Of a DNA stretch of 50,432 bases, positions 34,150 through 43,211 are shown one piece after another. How positions within the stretch are numbered: the first letter of the stretch is position 1; each line of letters opens with the position of its first letter. Under the pieces are notes generated by a model, which had not been told where the DNA came from, did no database searches, and saw only the letters and a program-made list of their open reading frames with translations. The DNA is taken from assembly GCA_019894795.1 (NCBI GenBank), contig JAGXNV010000002.1, positions 1-50,432 on the forward strand, read 5' to 3'. Made by a program: the position numbers and the translations under genes. This DNA comes from Candidatus Heimdallarchaeota archaeon (GTDB taxonomy: Archaea > Asgardarchaeota > Heimdallarchaeia > Heimdallarchaeales > Heimdallarchaeaceae).

Positions 34150-34375
34150 AAATCCAATAAAGATGTTTTTCTGTTAGGTTAGTAATATATAAAAGTAAGG
34201 ACTAAACCCCTGAAACTTTATCAATAGCGAGAATTGCTCTTTTAGAAATTACAAAACTAAATTCCATTTTTTTGTATTTACTAAAAATATCTCTTTTCCT
34301 GTTCTTTCTGTTGAAGCATAAATTTTTTAAAACTGGATTGGTTTGCTCAGAATAGAAACCTATAAAGGGATTACA

Positions 34376-35701
34376 ATGGAACTCAAAAAAAGAAAAATTT
34401 TGATCATGGGAGCCGCAGGTAGAGATTTCCATAATTTCAACACTTATTACAGAGAAAATGAAAATTATGAAGTAGTTGCCTTCACCGCCACCCAGATTCC
34501 AGATATTGTCGATAGGAAGTATCCAAAAGAGTTATCGGGACCACTATACCCTGATGGAATTGAAATTCATGATGAATCTGAACTTCCAAGACTCATCAAA
34601 GAATTTGATGTTGATGAAGTAGTTTTTTGCTACTCAGATGTGACCCATGAATATGTCATGCATAAAGCTTCCCTAGTCAATGCTTTAGGACCAGCTTTTT
34701 CCTTATTGGGAACAAAAGGGACTATGCTGAAGAGCACAAAACCATTACTAAGCGTATGTGCTGTAAGGACAGGTAGTGGTAAATCACAAACATCCAGAAA
34801 AATTTTACAGTTAATCACTGATGCTGGCAAGAAGATCGTCGCAATCCGACATCCAATGCCATATGGAGACTTAACAAAACAAGCGGTGCAAAGATTTGCT
34901 GAATATTCAGATTTAGATAAACATGAAACAACTATTGAAGAAAGAGAAGAATATGAACCCTATATCGATAAAGGTCTAGTAATCTACTCTGGGGTTGATT
35001 ATGAGGCCATTCTTAGAGAAGCAGAAAAAGAAGCTGATGTTATTCTTTGGGATGGCGGAAATAACGATTTTCCATTTTATGAATCTGATTTGCAAATTGT
35101 TGTCGCAGATCCCCATAGAGTTGGGCACGAACTCACCTATCATCCTGGTGAAACCAATCTTAATTTAGCTGATGTAGTTGTGGTTAATAAAATTGCTACC
35201 ACAGATTATGAAAACGTTCTTGAGTTGGAAGAAAATATTCGCAAAGCTAATCCAAATGCGATTATTATTGAAGCAGCATCTCCAATTTTTGTTGATAAAC
35301 CAGATATGGTTAGAGGTAAAAGAGTGCTTGTTATAGAAGATGGACCAACTTTGACACACGGAGAAATGCAATATGGTGCTGGAGTCGTAGCCGCTCTTAG
35401 ATATGGTGCTGAAGAATTAGTTGATCCTCGACCTTATTTAGTGGGAAGCATGAAAGATACCTTCGAAAAATATCCTGATATTGGTACCTTGTTACCAGCT
35501 ATGGGTTATTTTGATCAACAACTCAAAGATATGGAAGAAACAATCAGAAATACTGATTGTGATGTCGTTGTTTCCGCAACTCCAATAGATATTACAAGGT
35601 TAATCAAGATAGATAAACCAATAGTAAGAGTGAAATACGAACTAGAGGAAATTGGTTATCCAAAACTAAAGGATATCCTAAAAGAGAAAGGTTTTCTCTA
35701 A
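34376..35701 (+). CDS. Cyclic 2,3-diphosphoglycerate synthetase-like P-loop protein
   Basis: About 441 residues. It starts KRKILIMGAAGRDFHNFN, has the P-loop RTGSGKSQTSR, and the typical segments VILWDGGNNDFPF, VADPHRVGHE, VVVNKIATTDYENV and VLVIEDGPTLTHGEM. This matches the cDPGS/COG2403 family, which forms a cyclic phosphoglycerate in some methanogens and thermophiles. In other archaea the function is unproven, so the substrate call is tentative. ATG 34376 is preferred over TTG 34343 by family start position. A TTTTTTAAAAC TATA-like tract lies upstream. Confidence 0.82.
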   Translation: MELKKRKILIMGAAGRDFHNFNTYYRENENYEVVAFTATQIPDIVDRKYPKELSGPLYPDGIEIHDESELPRLIKEFDVDEVVFCYSDVTHEYVMHKASLVNALGPAFSLLGTKGTMLKSTKPLLSVCAVRTGSGKSQTSRKILQLITDAGKKIVAIRHPMPYGDLTKQAVQRFAEYSDLDKHETTIEEREEYEPYIDKGLVIYSGVDYEAILREAEKEADVILWDGGNNDFPFYESDLQIVVADPHRVGHELTYHPGETNLNLADVVVVNKIATTDYENVLELEENIRKANPNAIIIEAASPIFVDKPDMVRGKRVLVIEDGPTLTHGEMQYGAGVVAALRYGAEELVDPRPYLVGSMKDTFEKYPDIGTLLPAMGYFDQQLKDMEETIRNTDCDVVVSATPIDITRLIKIDKPIVRVKYELEEIGYPKLKDILKEKGFL

Positions 35702-35702
35702 T

Positions 35703-35719
35703 TCTTTCTTTTTTATTTT
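35703..35719 (+). terminator. T-rich terminator candidate
   Basis: TCTTTCTTTTTTATTTT immediately follows the cDPGS-like stop. It is typical of archaeal termination. Confidence 0.4.
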
Positions 35720-36245
35720 ATCTACATTTACTCATAATTGTTTTCAAAGAATAATGCGATTTTTCGTGCTCAAGTTTTTAAACAACCTTTGTTTGAGAAC
35801 TTTTACTGATGACCAAAGAAAAATTCCGCACTAAATATGGTCCTTGGGCAGTAATAGCTGGTGGTTCACAAGGTATTGGTGAAGCATTTGCAAGAAAACT
35901 AGCAGAAAGGAAAATAAATCTGATTTTACTAGCAAGAAACAAAGAGAAATTAGACAAACTAGCAAAAGACATAATCAAAACATATGCGGTAGAAGTTAGA
36001 TCAATTTCTGTAGATCTTACAGATTCTCAAGCGTATCAGAATATTTATACTATTACAGATGACTTAAACATTGGATTTCTTGTTTATAATGCAGCTAAAA
36101 TACCTATTGGCAATTTTCTCAGTTTCTCTCTCGAAGAGCAGTTTGAGGTTCTTGACCTTAATTGCAGAGGACCTATAATCCTTATCGATCATTATGCAAG
36201 GAAAATGAAAGAAAGGAAAGCAGGCGGTATTATTCTAGTAAGTTC

Positions 36246-36249
36246 CATG
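36246..36249. repeat. Target-site duplication, left, copy 2 (CATG)
   Basis: CATG at the left edge; the right edge has CGTG (36596-36599), one mismatch. Confidence 0.6.
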
Positions 36250-36595
36250 AGTTATTTTCCCCACTTTTCCCACATTGAAGGAAGGTGGAAGCAATTTCGA
36301 GGACTCTTCCCAACCTAGGAACGTACAAGGTGGCAACGCTGCAAGCGGTGACATAGGTAAGCTTCAAGCTCTGGGATTACAGCTCCAACACACAGTGTTA
36401 GCGGAAGAGCGGGTTCATCTCCTCGCCGGGACTCATTACTGGAGATATATTCTTGAGCACCTTAGGTACTCACTCCAGCTCCGGAGGTAAACAGATTACT
36501 CTGTTTAAGCTCAAGCCGTTGGCTCAAGACAATATTTACCATAGTCTACCCTATATAAAGTCAACAATAATCTGGGAGATGTGGGGAAAAATAGT
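36250..36595 (+). mobile_element. MITE-like non-autonomous element, copy 2 (346 bp), inserted in an SDR gene
   Basis: Same length and order as 26747-27092. Terminal inverted repeats are AGTTATTTTCCCCAC at the left and complement ACTATTTTTCCCCAC at the right, 13 of 15 matching. The core from 36299 is identical to copy 1 over about 250 bp; the left 49 bp differ at many sites. The insertion lies between codons ATG and GCT of the SDR gene, and removing it plus the 4-bp duplicate restores the gene. A 71-codon open frame inside is a chance reading. The core GC content is clearly higher than the surrounding genome. Confidence 0.86.
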
Positions 36596-36599
36596 CGTG
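36596..36599. repeat. Target-site duplication, right, copy 2 (CGTG, one mismatch)
   Basis: Differs from CATG at 36246-36249 by one transition. The restored SDR frame supports it as the duplicate. Confidence 0.5.
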
Positions 36600-37058
36600 G
36601 CTGGATTCCAAGGAACGCCATTGAATACCCATTATGTCGCCACCAAAGCTTTTAACTCAATATTGGCAGAGGGTTTATGGTACTAGTTGAAGGGTTATGG
36701 TGTAGATGTCCTTGCTTGTGCAGCAGGATCAACAGCAACTCCTAATTATATTGCAACTAAACCAAATGACCCTGGTTTTTTAGTCCCTAAACCTATGAAA
36801 CCCGAGAAAGTGGCTAAATCTGCATTGAAAAAACTAGGAAGAGAGCCTAGTATGGTACCAAGTATCGTTAATTGATTGGCTAGTTTTCTAATTAGACGTT
36901 TGTTAACACGTAAACAAGCTATAAGGACAATAGGAGCTAGCACACACAAAATGTATGGAGATAAATCATAATCCTGCACATTTTTCTTATTTACATATTT
37001 TTCAAAAAATGATTGTAAAACAAATTTTATATTATTTCTTCTATCTTTGAATTTGGTA

Positions 37059-37874
37059 ATGATGAAAGATTCAAGTTATAACATTGATAATATCATCGTC
37101 GAGGGCTCTGATTTGTATATAGTTTTAGATCAAAGAAAGAACTGGATCACTAAAGCAATTTCAGGCAAGCAGTTTCATTGCCACAAAGGATTTTTTGATT
37201 ATGATGATATAATCGGAAAACCCTATGGTTCACGAGTTGAAACAAATAAATCTGCAACCCTTTCAATATACAAACCTCTTCCCAGTGATTATCTATCAAA
37301 ATTAACCCATAGTTCTCAAATAATCTATCCTAAGGATGCGGGTTTAATTTTAATGAACACAGGAATAGCACCAGGATCTAAGGTTATCGAAACTGGTACA
37401 GGTAGTGGAGCATTAACTTCGATTTTAGCTACTTATGTGAAAACTGATGGTCATGTCTTCACTTATGAAATAAGAGAAGAAGCATTTAACACCTCAACTA
37501 AAAACATTCAAAGACTAGGACTAGAATCTTATGTTACTATAAAGAACAAAGATGCTTCTTTAGGATTTGATGAAACAAATGCTGATGCAGTCGTATTAGA
37601 TTTAGGAGACCCATGTGAAGTTATTCCTCATGCACATACTTCACTCAAATATAGTGGTACAATAGCTGTGTTTTTACCAACCTACAATCAAGTAGAAAAA
37701 GTCTATACCAAACTACAGGAATTTCATTTTGGAGAAATAAAAGCCATTGAGCTCATTAAAAGAGAAATGCAGTTGAAGGTCAATGCAATAAGACCAAATA
37801 CAAGGATGATTGGCCATACTGGTTTCTTGATTTTTGCTAGAAAATTATATCAAGAGGGAGAAGAATGTCGATAA
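37059..37874 (+). CDS. trmI: tRNA (adenine-N1)-methyltransferase TrmI
   Basis: About 271 residues from ATG 37059 (TTG 37047 adds four residues). An N-terminal beta domain precedes the Rossmann methyltransferase core with motif I VIETGTGSGALTSILA, motif II VFTYEIREE and the late ADAVVLDLGDP and IRPNTRMIGHTGFLIFARK segments typical of TrmI/Trm61. It installs m1A57/58 in the T-loop of tRNA. It overlaps the zinc-ribbon gene by 10 nt, suggesting co-translation. Confidence 0.92.
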   Translation: MMKDSSYNIDNIIVEGSDLYIVLDQRKNWITKAISGKQFHCHKGFFDYDDIIGKPYGSRVETNKSATLSIYKPLPSDYLSKLTHSSQIIYPKDAGLILMNTGIAPGSKVIETGTGSGALTSILATYVKTDGHVFTYEIREEAFNTSTKNIQRLGLESYVTIKNKDASLGFDETNADAVVLDLGDPCEVIPHAHTSLKYSGTIAVFLPTYNQVEKVYTKLQEFHFGEIKAIELIKREMQLKVNAIRPNTRMIGHTGFLIFARKLYQEGEECR

Positions 37875-38335
37875 TTTTCCGATGTAATAACTGTGAAACT
37901 ATTAACGACATTCCAAACAATCACCAGTACAGGCTGTGTAAGGACTGCGGGAAACTAATTACTTATACACCTGGAGAAGCAATAATTGTTGATGATATAG
38001 AAATTGGGCACAATGTTTTTCTACAAAGTGGAAAGTTATCTACTTCTGAAGCTGAGAAATTTTTTCAGATTACTGATACACATAAACAAAAGATATCTGA
38101 TATAATTACTGCTTTTGAAAAAAAGTCAGCTATCTTGTTTGATATTCAATCAACAAATTTGCCAGATACTGTTCTTTCTATTTTAAAGCAAAGTAAAACA
38201 CAATCTTTGGATGAGCTCATAAGAAATTGTAGATTGTTTGATATATCTCTACCTAAACTTGAAGCAATTATACTCCAATTAAAAAAAGAAGGTTATGCAT
38301 ATCAACCAAAAAGCTGGTTGATATTGTTAGCTTAG
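37865..38335 (+). CDS. Zinc-ribbon protein with C-terminal helical domain
   Basis: 156 residues. The N-terminal ribbon FRCNNCETIND...YRLCKDCGKL supplies CxxC...CxxC. The rest is a compact helical domain ending with a winged-helix-like LPKLEAIILQLKKEGYAYQP. Function unknown. The 10-nt overlap with trmI suggests a tRNA-related or co-regulated role (inference). It is soluble and lacks signal or membrane segments. Confidence 0.65.
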   Translation: MSIIFRCNNCETINDIPNNHQYRLCKDCGKLITYTPGEAIIVDDIEIGHNVFLQSGKLSTSEAEKFFQITDTHKQKISDIITAFEKKSAILFDIQSTNLPDTVLSILKQSKTQSLDELIRNCRLFDISLPKLEAIILQLKKEGYAYQPKSWLILLA

Positions 38336-38338
38336 AAA

Positions 38339-38986
38339 CTACTTGTATTTTCTTTTACCTAATTTTTCTTTCAACCACCCATAGAAAATTAGCCCTATGA
38401 GTGCCAATACAATAACAACAAATACAATTCCAATTCCTATAATAGTCCCAGAAGAATTGCTACTCAAGTCAACAACTGAAACAGTGATGTTCTCAGCAGC
38501 TATGAAATCCCTTGCAGGAGGGCCTAGCTCACTTGCAGCTTCATATGAATTTTCAGCTGTAAAATAAATTGTTAAATTGTATTTTGCTTCTATATTTTGA
38601 ACATCAGCTACAATAGATCCTGTAAATGTGTCACCAGATTCAAGAGTTCTATAGTTTTGATCAAAGCTAACACTATAATTTTCATTAAAACGTATATTTC
38701 CATCCATATGCTCAAAATGAGCAGTTAGAGAAACAACAGTAACAGATAGATCACCAAAATTGCCTAATGTTGCAAAAATATTCACTGATTCTCCTCTTAC
38801 TAGATTTGTGGATGATATTCCACCTTCAAAAGCTTGAATATAACCATCTTGTTCTATAACTTGGTTGTTTTGATAATCATTACTCATTTCTGCTTTGATA
38901 GCATTAGATGCTGTTACCAGTGTCAGCAGCACTAATACCCCTATAAAACTAAATCTTTTCACTGAGTTTTTTTGCATTGCAATCAT
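38339..38986 (-). CDS. Membrane-anchored surface protein with CARDB-like domain
   Basis: 215 residues. The signal peptide near 12-31 contains FIGVLVLLTLVTAS. A beta-sandwich-like ectodomain (about 45-165) shows LVRGESVNIFATLGNFGDLSV, a CARDB/DUF11-type strand pattern, with several N-x-S/T sequons. A C-terminal helix GIGIVFVVIVLALIGLIF and a basic tail KLGKRKYK anchor it. It overlaps the upstream ATPase-E gene by 4 nt, which is unexpected for a surface protein. Function unknown. Confidence 0.7.
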   Translation of the reverse strand: MIAMQKNSVKRFSFIGVLVLLTLVTASNAIKAEMSNDYQNNQVIEQDGYIQAFEGGISSTNLVRGESVNIFATLGNFGDLSVTVVSLTAHFEHMDGNIRFNENYSVSFDQNYRTLESGDTFTGSIVADVQNIEAKYNLTIYFTAENSYEAASELGPPARDFIAAENITVSVVDLSSNSSGTIIGIGIVFVVIVLALIGLIFYGWLKEKLGKRKYK

Positions 38987-39618
38987 CCTTCTTGAATAAG
39001 CATTAAAGATAACTCTCTTTTAATCGTTCCTAATGCTCTCTCTATCCTCTTTTCATAAGTATTATTAATACTTATTTTTCCATCAGAAGTAACAATTATT
39101 AATCCTCCTATACTTTCAATGAAACTATTAGAAAGCTTAATTTCAGTCTTTAACTTATTTTCCTTTTCCAATTTGTCAGTTATATTGGTAAGAAATTGTT
39201 TTGTAAGAATTTTCTTATCTTGCTCCCTATAATTAACAATAACTTCTGATTCTTTGAGTGTTAAAATTGCTGTCAGCAATAGATTCTCTAGGCTTTTCTC
39301 GTACTCTTTAGTTGTAGTTAAAGACTTGATTTTTTCAGTAGCTTTTACAATAAATTCATCCACTAATTCGTCACGAAACTTTGTTAACTTCAACCTTAAA
39401 TCTAATTCTTGTTTAGCTTTCTCTTTTAGGAATTCAGCTTCTACTTTCTTATTTGCAGCTTCTACGATATCATTTTTAGTTTGCAGAATTTTGACTTCAA
39501 TGTCTTTCTCAATTTCATCTATTGCTTTTTTCTGACTAGCCATAATATCTTTAATCAGCTTATCTGTGTTTTTTCTAATTTTATCTACGATTTCAGGATT
39601 GAAATATTCGTCACTCAT
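38983..39618 (-). CDS. atpE: A/V-type ATP synthase subunit E-like
   Basis: 211 residues. The N-terminal coiled coil (about 1-90, heptad-rich with K/E/I) and a C-terminal domain ending IGGLIIVTSDGKISINNTYEKRIERALGTI, the signature of V/A-ATPase subunit E (GGxxV-x-S-x-DGxIxVxNT). It forms a peripheral stalk linking the catalytic head to the membrane part. Other subunits are not in the window, so the gene is separated from the usual ATPase operon. Confidence 0.85.
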   Translation of the reverse strand: MSDEYFNPEIVDKIRKNTDKLIKDIMASQKKAIDEIEKDIEVKILQTKNDIVEAANKKVEAEFLKEKAKQELDLRLKLTKFRDELVDEFIVKATEKIKSLTTTKEYEKSLENLLLTAILTLKESEVIVNYREQDKKILTKQFLTNITDKLEKENKLKTEIKLSNSFIESIGGLIIVTSDGKISINNTYEKRIERALGTIKRELSLMLIQEG

Positions 39619-39721
39619 TTCCTAGCTCTCCGAATCAATGAGAATTTGAAAAAGTCTTAATAAGTTGAATTATAAAAGTTATGGTTTAATATTAAACCAA
39701 AAATCGATGATAAATTTGAAC

Positions 39722-40744
39722 TTATTCAAACAGTGTTTCATCCTCTGCATATCTATAAGCTATTGCGAATAGAATAAAGAAAACACTTGCTGAGATGGCA
39801 ACAACTAGAGTGATCATGCCACCCCAATAACTCGCAATGAAATTTACTGCAATGAATATTGGCACCATTAATATGCCTCCTCCTCCATCATCTCTAGTCA
39901 TCTTCTTTCTCCATCTAACCACCATTTCCGTCAAACTTAATGCAACTGCTATCCCATTGATAATGAACATTGATAGATGAGATGAGTTCCAGTTAGCTGC
40001 AAATATGAAGATAAGTAAAAAGCCTCCGAATAAGAAGAATTTGATTACTAATCCAATTCTGCTTTCAGCTGGTTTTGTATAAGATACTTGTGCTGCTCCT
40101 TCACGCAAGAATATGAAGAAATTAGCTATTGCCATTGCACATGCTAGACATAAAACAACCCCATAGAAAAATTCAGAGTAAACAACCCAAAACTCCCAAA
40201 TAGGTTGAATTACAGTTGCATACTCGGCATAGAACGCTATTGTTACCATCAAAGGTATTGCCGCAAGTAGAAGTCCAGGAATAACTATCAAGATGGCGGG
40301 TATGTTCTTCTTAACCCCAAAAGCGTATAATAGTAGTTTTACTGCAAAGAATGCTCCAAACACTGCAATTATTGGGGATCCGAATGGCAAGATGAAGAAA
40401 AATAAACAGAATATAGCATTTACCATATAGAATAATTTTGTATCTATTCTAACTTTACCGAGAGCTCTCCACATCAACTCATATGAATTTGAGATTTTAT
40501 TAGCTCGTACGATTGAAGCAAGAGTGAATGGCAGTGCAAAGATGAGTGGTGCAACAATTTTCAGAATGATAAAATCACCATTTCCTGAGGAAAAGATATT
40601 GCTATCTGACCAGAATATGAACGAATCTAGAGACATGTCTTTCATTGGTCCTAGAAACGCCCATAAGTAGAAGAAAGTCGGAAAAATAAAAATTTGAAGC
40701 AAGACAATGAGTCTATTAATCATCATTCCTCTCATATCAACCAT
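39722..40744 (-). CDS. Multi-pass membrane protein of unknown function
   Basis: 340 residues with about nine hydrophobic helices: IVLLQIFIFPTFFYLWAFLG, IVAPLIFALPFTLASIV, MVNAIFCLFFFILPFG and several more. No catalytic or transport signature is recognised. A glycine cluster DDGGGGILMV lies in one loop. It is divergent from the coiled-coil protein gene and upstream of subunit E by 100 nt. ATGs at codons 4, 7 and 8 are alternative starts. Confidence 0.6.
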   Translation of the reverse strand: MVDMRGMMINRLIVLLQIFIFPTFFYLWAFLGPMKDMSLDSFIFWSDSNIFSSGNGDFIILKIVAPLIFALPFTLASIVRANKISNSYELMWRALGKVRIDTKLFYMVNAIFCLFFFILPFGSPIIAVFGAFFAVKLLLYAFGVKKNIPAILIVIPGLLLAAIPLMVTIAFYAEYATVIQPIWEFWVVYSEFFYGVVLCLACAMAIANFFIFLREGAAQVSYTKPAESRIGLVIKFFLFGGFLLIFIFAANWNSSHLSMFIINGIAVALSLTEMVVRWRKKMTRDDGGGGILMVPIFIAVNFIASYWGGMITLVVAISASVFFILFAIAYRYAEDETLFE

Positions 40745-40844
40745 ATACTAACACCTTGGAAAGGAAAAGCCAACGGAAATAAAAAAACATTTCCTTTTAG
40801 CGTCACTGAACTAAACTTTATTAAATCGTATCAGTTAATAATCC

Positions 40845-42113
40845 ATGAGGGTTATGACCGAAAATTCAGCTTCACTGGAAGATATGTTAAAAAAATATAC
40901 CATCCAGATTCATGACTTAGAGTACATACTTAATTTCATGCAAAAAGAAAGTATTTCCCCACAACTGGCAATGCGTAGAATTAAGTTATTCGAGAAATTA
41001 CAAGAGAAAATGTCACAAACACAATCTAACGATAAAGTAAAAGAGCTGACCTCTGAACTCGATCACTTATCTAAAATGGTGGAAGAGCTTCAATCTGAGA
41101 AAACGAAATTGGATAAAGAAATTGAGGATACAAGGTTAGAACAAGATCTTTTCAACGCAGAAAGGGAAGAGCTAAAACTACAGATGCATGCGTTAATGGG
41201 TTCTATTGAATCTATTGAAACTGAAGCTGAAGAAGAAGAAGAGAAACTGGAAGAAGAGAACCAGACATTAAAAAAGAAAATTAGTGTAATGACTGCAGGA
41301 TGTCAAACATTAAAGGATAGGGTCCTTGAAATTACTTCTGAAAATGCATCACTTCGACCATTAGCACAAGGTCTTGAGAAAAGTCTTGAAATTATAATGG
41401 AAGGAAATCAGATTCCAAATGAACTTGGTATATCGGTTCCAAAGGAGATTATCGCTAAGCAACCTGTTGAAATACCTTCCACTAAAGCAGAATCTACTCC
41501 TGCTCCATCTAGAATAACTGAAACTATATCTCCAGATCAGGTGAAGTTTGTTGCACAAACTCCTGTTTCAGAAACGAAACCTTCTACTCAATCAACTGAA
41601 TCGATATCAGCTTCAACCTCTTCAATACCAGTTTCTAAACCACCAGTTGAAATAAAAGAAAGCTCAGTTTTAAGAAAGCCGGTTATAAAAGAAAAGTTGT
41701 TTGCAGATATTGATGAGATTGATAGAGCTGTATCTGCTCCTGCAAAAGAATCGCAGCCTGCTCCAGAAGCAGAATCAAAACCAGCCCCAACACCTAAACC
41801 CAGACCAAAACATGTAGAAGAAGATAGACCCGCAAAAATTTCAGTAAGTTCCAAACCTTCACCTGAAGGAAACCAAGTTTCAGCAAAAACAGAGAAAATA
41901 TTACGTCTATTCATTTCCTACGCTGAACAGGCAGATACTGATGAAAACTGGAAAGCAAGAATTGCAGCTATTTGTGACATGGATGAAGCATACATTGAAT
42001 TAGGTGGTTTAGCTATGTCTCAAGTTTATTCATACCAAACTCAAACTCTAAAGAAGAGGAAAGAATTTCAAAGATTATTGAATTCTTGGATTGAGAACGG
42101 GTTACCTCGATAG
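40845..42113 (+). CDS. Coiled-coil protein with proline-rich linker and conserved C-terminal helical domain
   Basis: 422 residues. Residues about 10-180 form a long coiled coil (heptads rich in L, E, K, ending near LRPLAQGLEKSLEIIM). Residues about 200-345 are a low-complexity P/S/T/A/E/K linker (for example APTPKPRPKH). Residues about 350-422 form a compact helical domain with ILRLFISYAEQADTDENW and ending SWIENGLPR. It resembles a scaffold or cytoskeletal linker (inference). No membrane segment. ATG 40854, preceded by GAGG, is an alternative start. Confidence 0.65.
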   Translation: MRVMTENSASLEDMLKKYTIQIHDLEYILNFMQKESISPQLAMRRIKLFEKLQEKMSQTQSNDKVKELTSELDHLSKMVEELQSEKTKLDKEIEDTRLEQDLFNAEREELKLQMHALMGSIESIETEAEEEEEKLEEENQTLKKKISVMTAGCQTLKDRVLEITSENASLRPLAQGLEKSLEIIMEGNQIPNELGISVPKEIIAKQPVEIPSTKAESTPAPSRITETISPDQVKFVAQTPVSETKPSTQSTESISASTSSIPVSKPPVEIKESSVLRKPVIKEKLFADIDEIDRAVSAPAKESQPAPEAESKPAPTPKPRPKHVEEDRPAKISVSSKPSPEGNQVSAKTEKILRLFISYAEQADTDENWKARIAAICDMDEAYIELGGLAMSQVYSYQTQTLKKRKEFQRLLNSWIENGLPR

Positions 42114-42216
42114 GTTATCAAGCAATCAACTATTTACTGCGGTGTGTTCTTTTATCGAAGATTGGTAGAGTTTAGCAAAAATTAAAAAAGGATAGAGAGA
42201 TTTCGATTTAATAAAT

Positions 42217-42312
42217 GGGCCAGTAGTCTAGTCCGGATAAGGCACCAGCCTTCGGAAGAGTTAATCTGAAGACAGCTGGGGGTCGTAGGTTCAAGTCCTA
42301 CCTGGTCCGCCA
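42217..42312 (+). tRNA. tRNA-Arg (anticodon UCG) with 18-nt BHB intron, CCA encoded
   Basis: Acceptor GGGCCAG pairs with CTGGTCC (one G-U). D-arm GTCT/AGGC, anticodon stem CCAGC/GCTGG, T-arm GTAGG-TTCAAGT-CCTAC, discriminator G and encoded CCA at 42310-42312. The anticodon loop is CTTCGGA with UCG at 42252-42254. An intron at 42256-42273 lies at the canonical 37/38 position. Around it CTTC and GAAG form a 4-bp helix between bulges GGA and ACA, with AGA/TCT closing the intron hairpin, a textbook hBHBh' cut by the archaeal splicing endonuclease. Confidence 0.96.
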
Positions 42313-42381
42313 CACCATTATTTATTGTTTACACAATAAAGTTTTTTTGCAAATAATCTATTGGGAAGTTGTTGTATAGTA

Positions 42382-43107
42382 ATGATTGTTGAAATATCTA
42401 GAACCTCATTCTTCCAGGTCACTCTTTTGCTATGTCTATTTATTGTATTTTCTCCATCTCTAATTTCTAGTAATCAAGGAATAAATCTAAAAATTGGAGA
42501 TGTGATTGTATATGATGTTCTAGAAGCTAGTAACACTTCCAATTTATTCTTTGGTGCATGGCCTCCAGGCGATTATTTAGGTAATTGGACCGTCAACCAG
42601 AATGAAAGAATAGTCTATGAACTAACGAATGTAACAACAAGTGAAATAGAAGGGGGGCTTGATCTGGGTAATTATTCTTTCTTAGAAGTAAGAAGTATCG
42701 ATATAGCTAGTGCTTTGGTACTTAGTATCTATCCTTGGAACGGAGGTTTCTTTGCAAATGCAACAAACTGGAATGGAATAATGGAAATGGTTGAAAATAC
42801 TAACACATCTGTTACAATTGTAGAGGGCTTGGAGCATAATGTCAACAATGAAGCACAATTATTCAATGTCTATATATTTAGCACAGAAAATTATTATGGT
42901 CAAGATTCCTTATTTTGTTATGACATTGATAGTGGAGTACTACTTAGCGCTTACTCATCATTTGGTGAATATTATCTCAATATTTCACTGTCCTCCACCA
43001 ATTTTGAAATGCAGAATACAAATATAATTTCTTACTATTTCCTATCTTATGTTTCTTTATTTCTGATAATAGCATTAATCATACGCAAACGTTCACAAAA
43101 ATTGTAA
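42382..43107 (+). CDS. Secreted/surface protein with C-terminal membrane anchor
   Basis: About 241 residues from ATG 42382 (TTG 42361 adds seven). The N-terminal hydrophobic stretch FFQVTLLLCLFIVF acts as a signal or anchor. The ectodomain starts INLKIGDVIVYDVLEAS, a pattern shared with archaeal surface proteins of the choice-of-anchor type (tentative), and holds many N-x-S/T sequons. A C-terminal helix YYFLSYVSLFLIIALII plus RKRSQKL anchors it. Function unknown. Confidence 0.65.
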   Translation: MIVEISRTSFFQVTLLLCLFIVFSPSLISSNQGINLKIGDVIVYDVLEASNTSNLFFGAWPPGDYLGNWTVNQNERIVYELTNVTTSEIEGGLDLGNYSFLEVRSIDIASALVLSIYPWNGGFFANATNWNGIMEMVENTNTSVTIVEGLEHNVNNEAQLFNVYIFSTENYYGQDSLFCYDIDSGVLLSAYSSFGEYYLNISLSSTNFEMQNTNIISYYFLSYVSLFLIIALIIRKRSQKL

Positions 43108-43211
43108 CTTTTACTTTAATCTAATGAATTTTTCCAAAAAAAACTGCAAAAGTTGATGAACTAGCCACAAGAAATATTAAACCTAACCGAATATAAAGAA
43201 ATGAGTAACAT

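Larger units (their letters stand above)
35809..36971 (+). pseudogene. Short-chain dehydrogenase (SDR) gene disrupted by a MITE and two nonsense codons
   Basis: The 5' part encodes AGGSQGIGEAFA, VYNAAKIPIGNF and GGIILVSSM (to 36249). The 346-bp element at 36250-36595 plus a 4-bp duplication follows. After it the frame resumes as AGFQGTPLNTHYVATKAF (YxxxK intact). Removing element and duplicate restores SSMAGFQGTP exactly and a 270-codon SDR. Further lesions are TAG at 36684-36686 (E in GLWYELKGYG) and TGA at 36873-36875 (probably R). The frame then continues LASFLIRRLLTRKQ to TAA at 36969-36971. So the gene was ordinary before insertion and is decaying. Confidence 0.88.

Noticed and set aside
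34202-34432. Minus-strand 76-codon frame upstream of the cDPGS-like gene
   Set aside because: Overlaps the start of that gene and has irregular, low-information sequence.
36250-36595. Element as a self-splicing or BHB intron
   Set aside because: It has inverted terminal repeats and a CATG duplication, lacks group I/II core motifs and a BHB at its edges, and the host gene has other nonsense codons.
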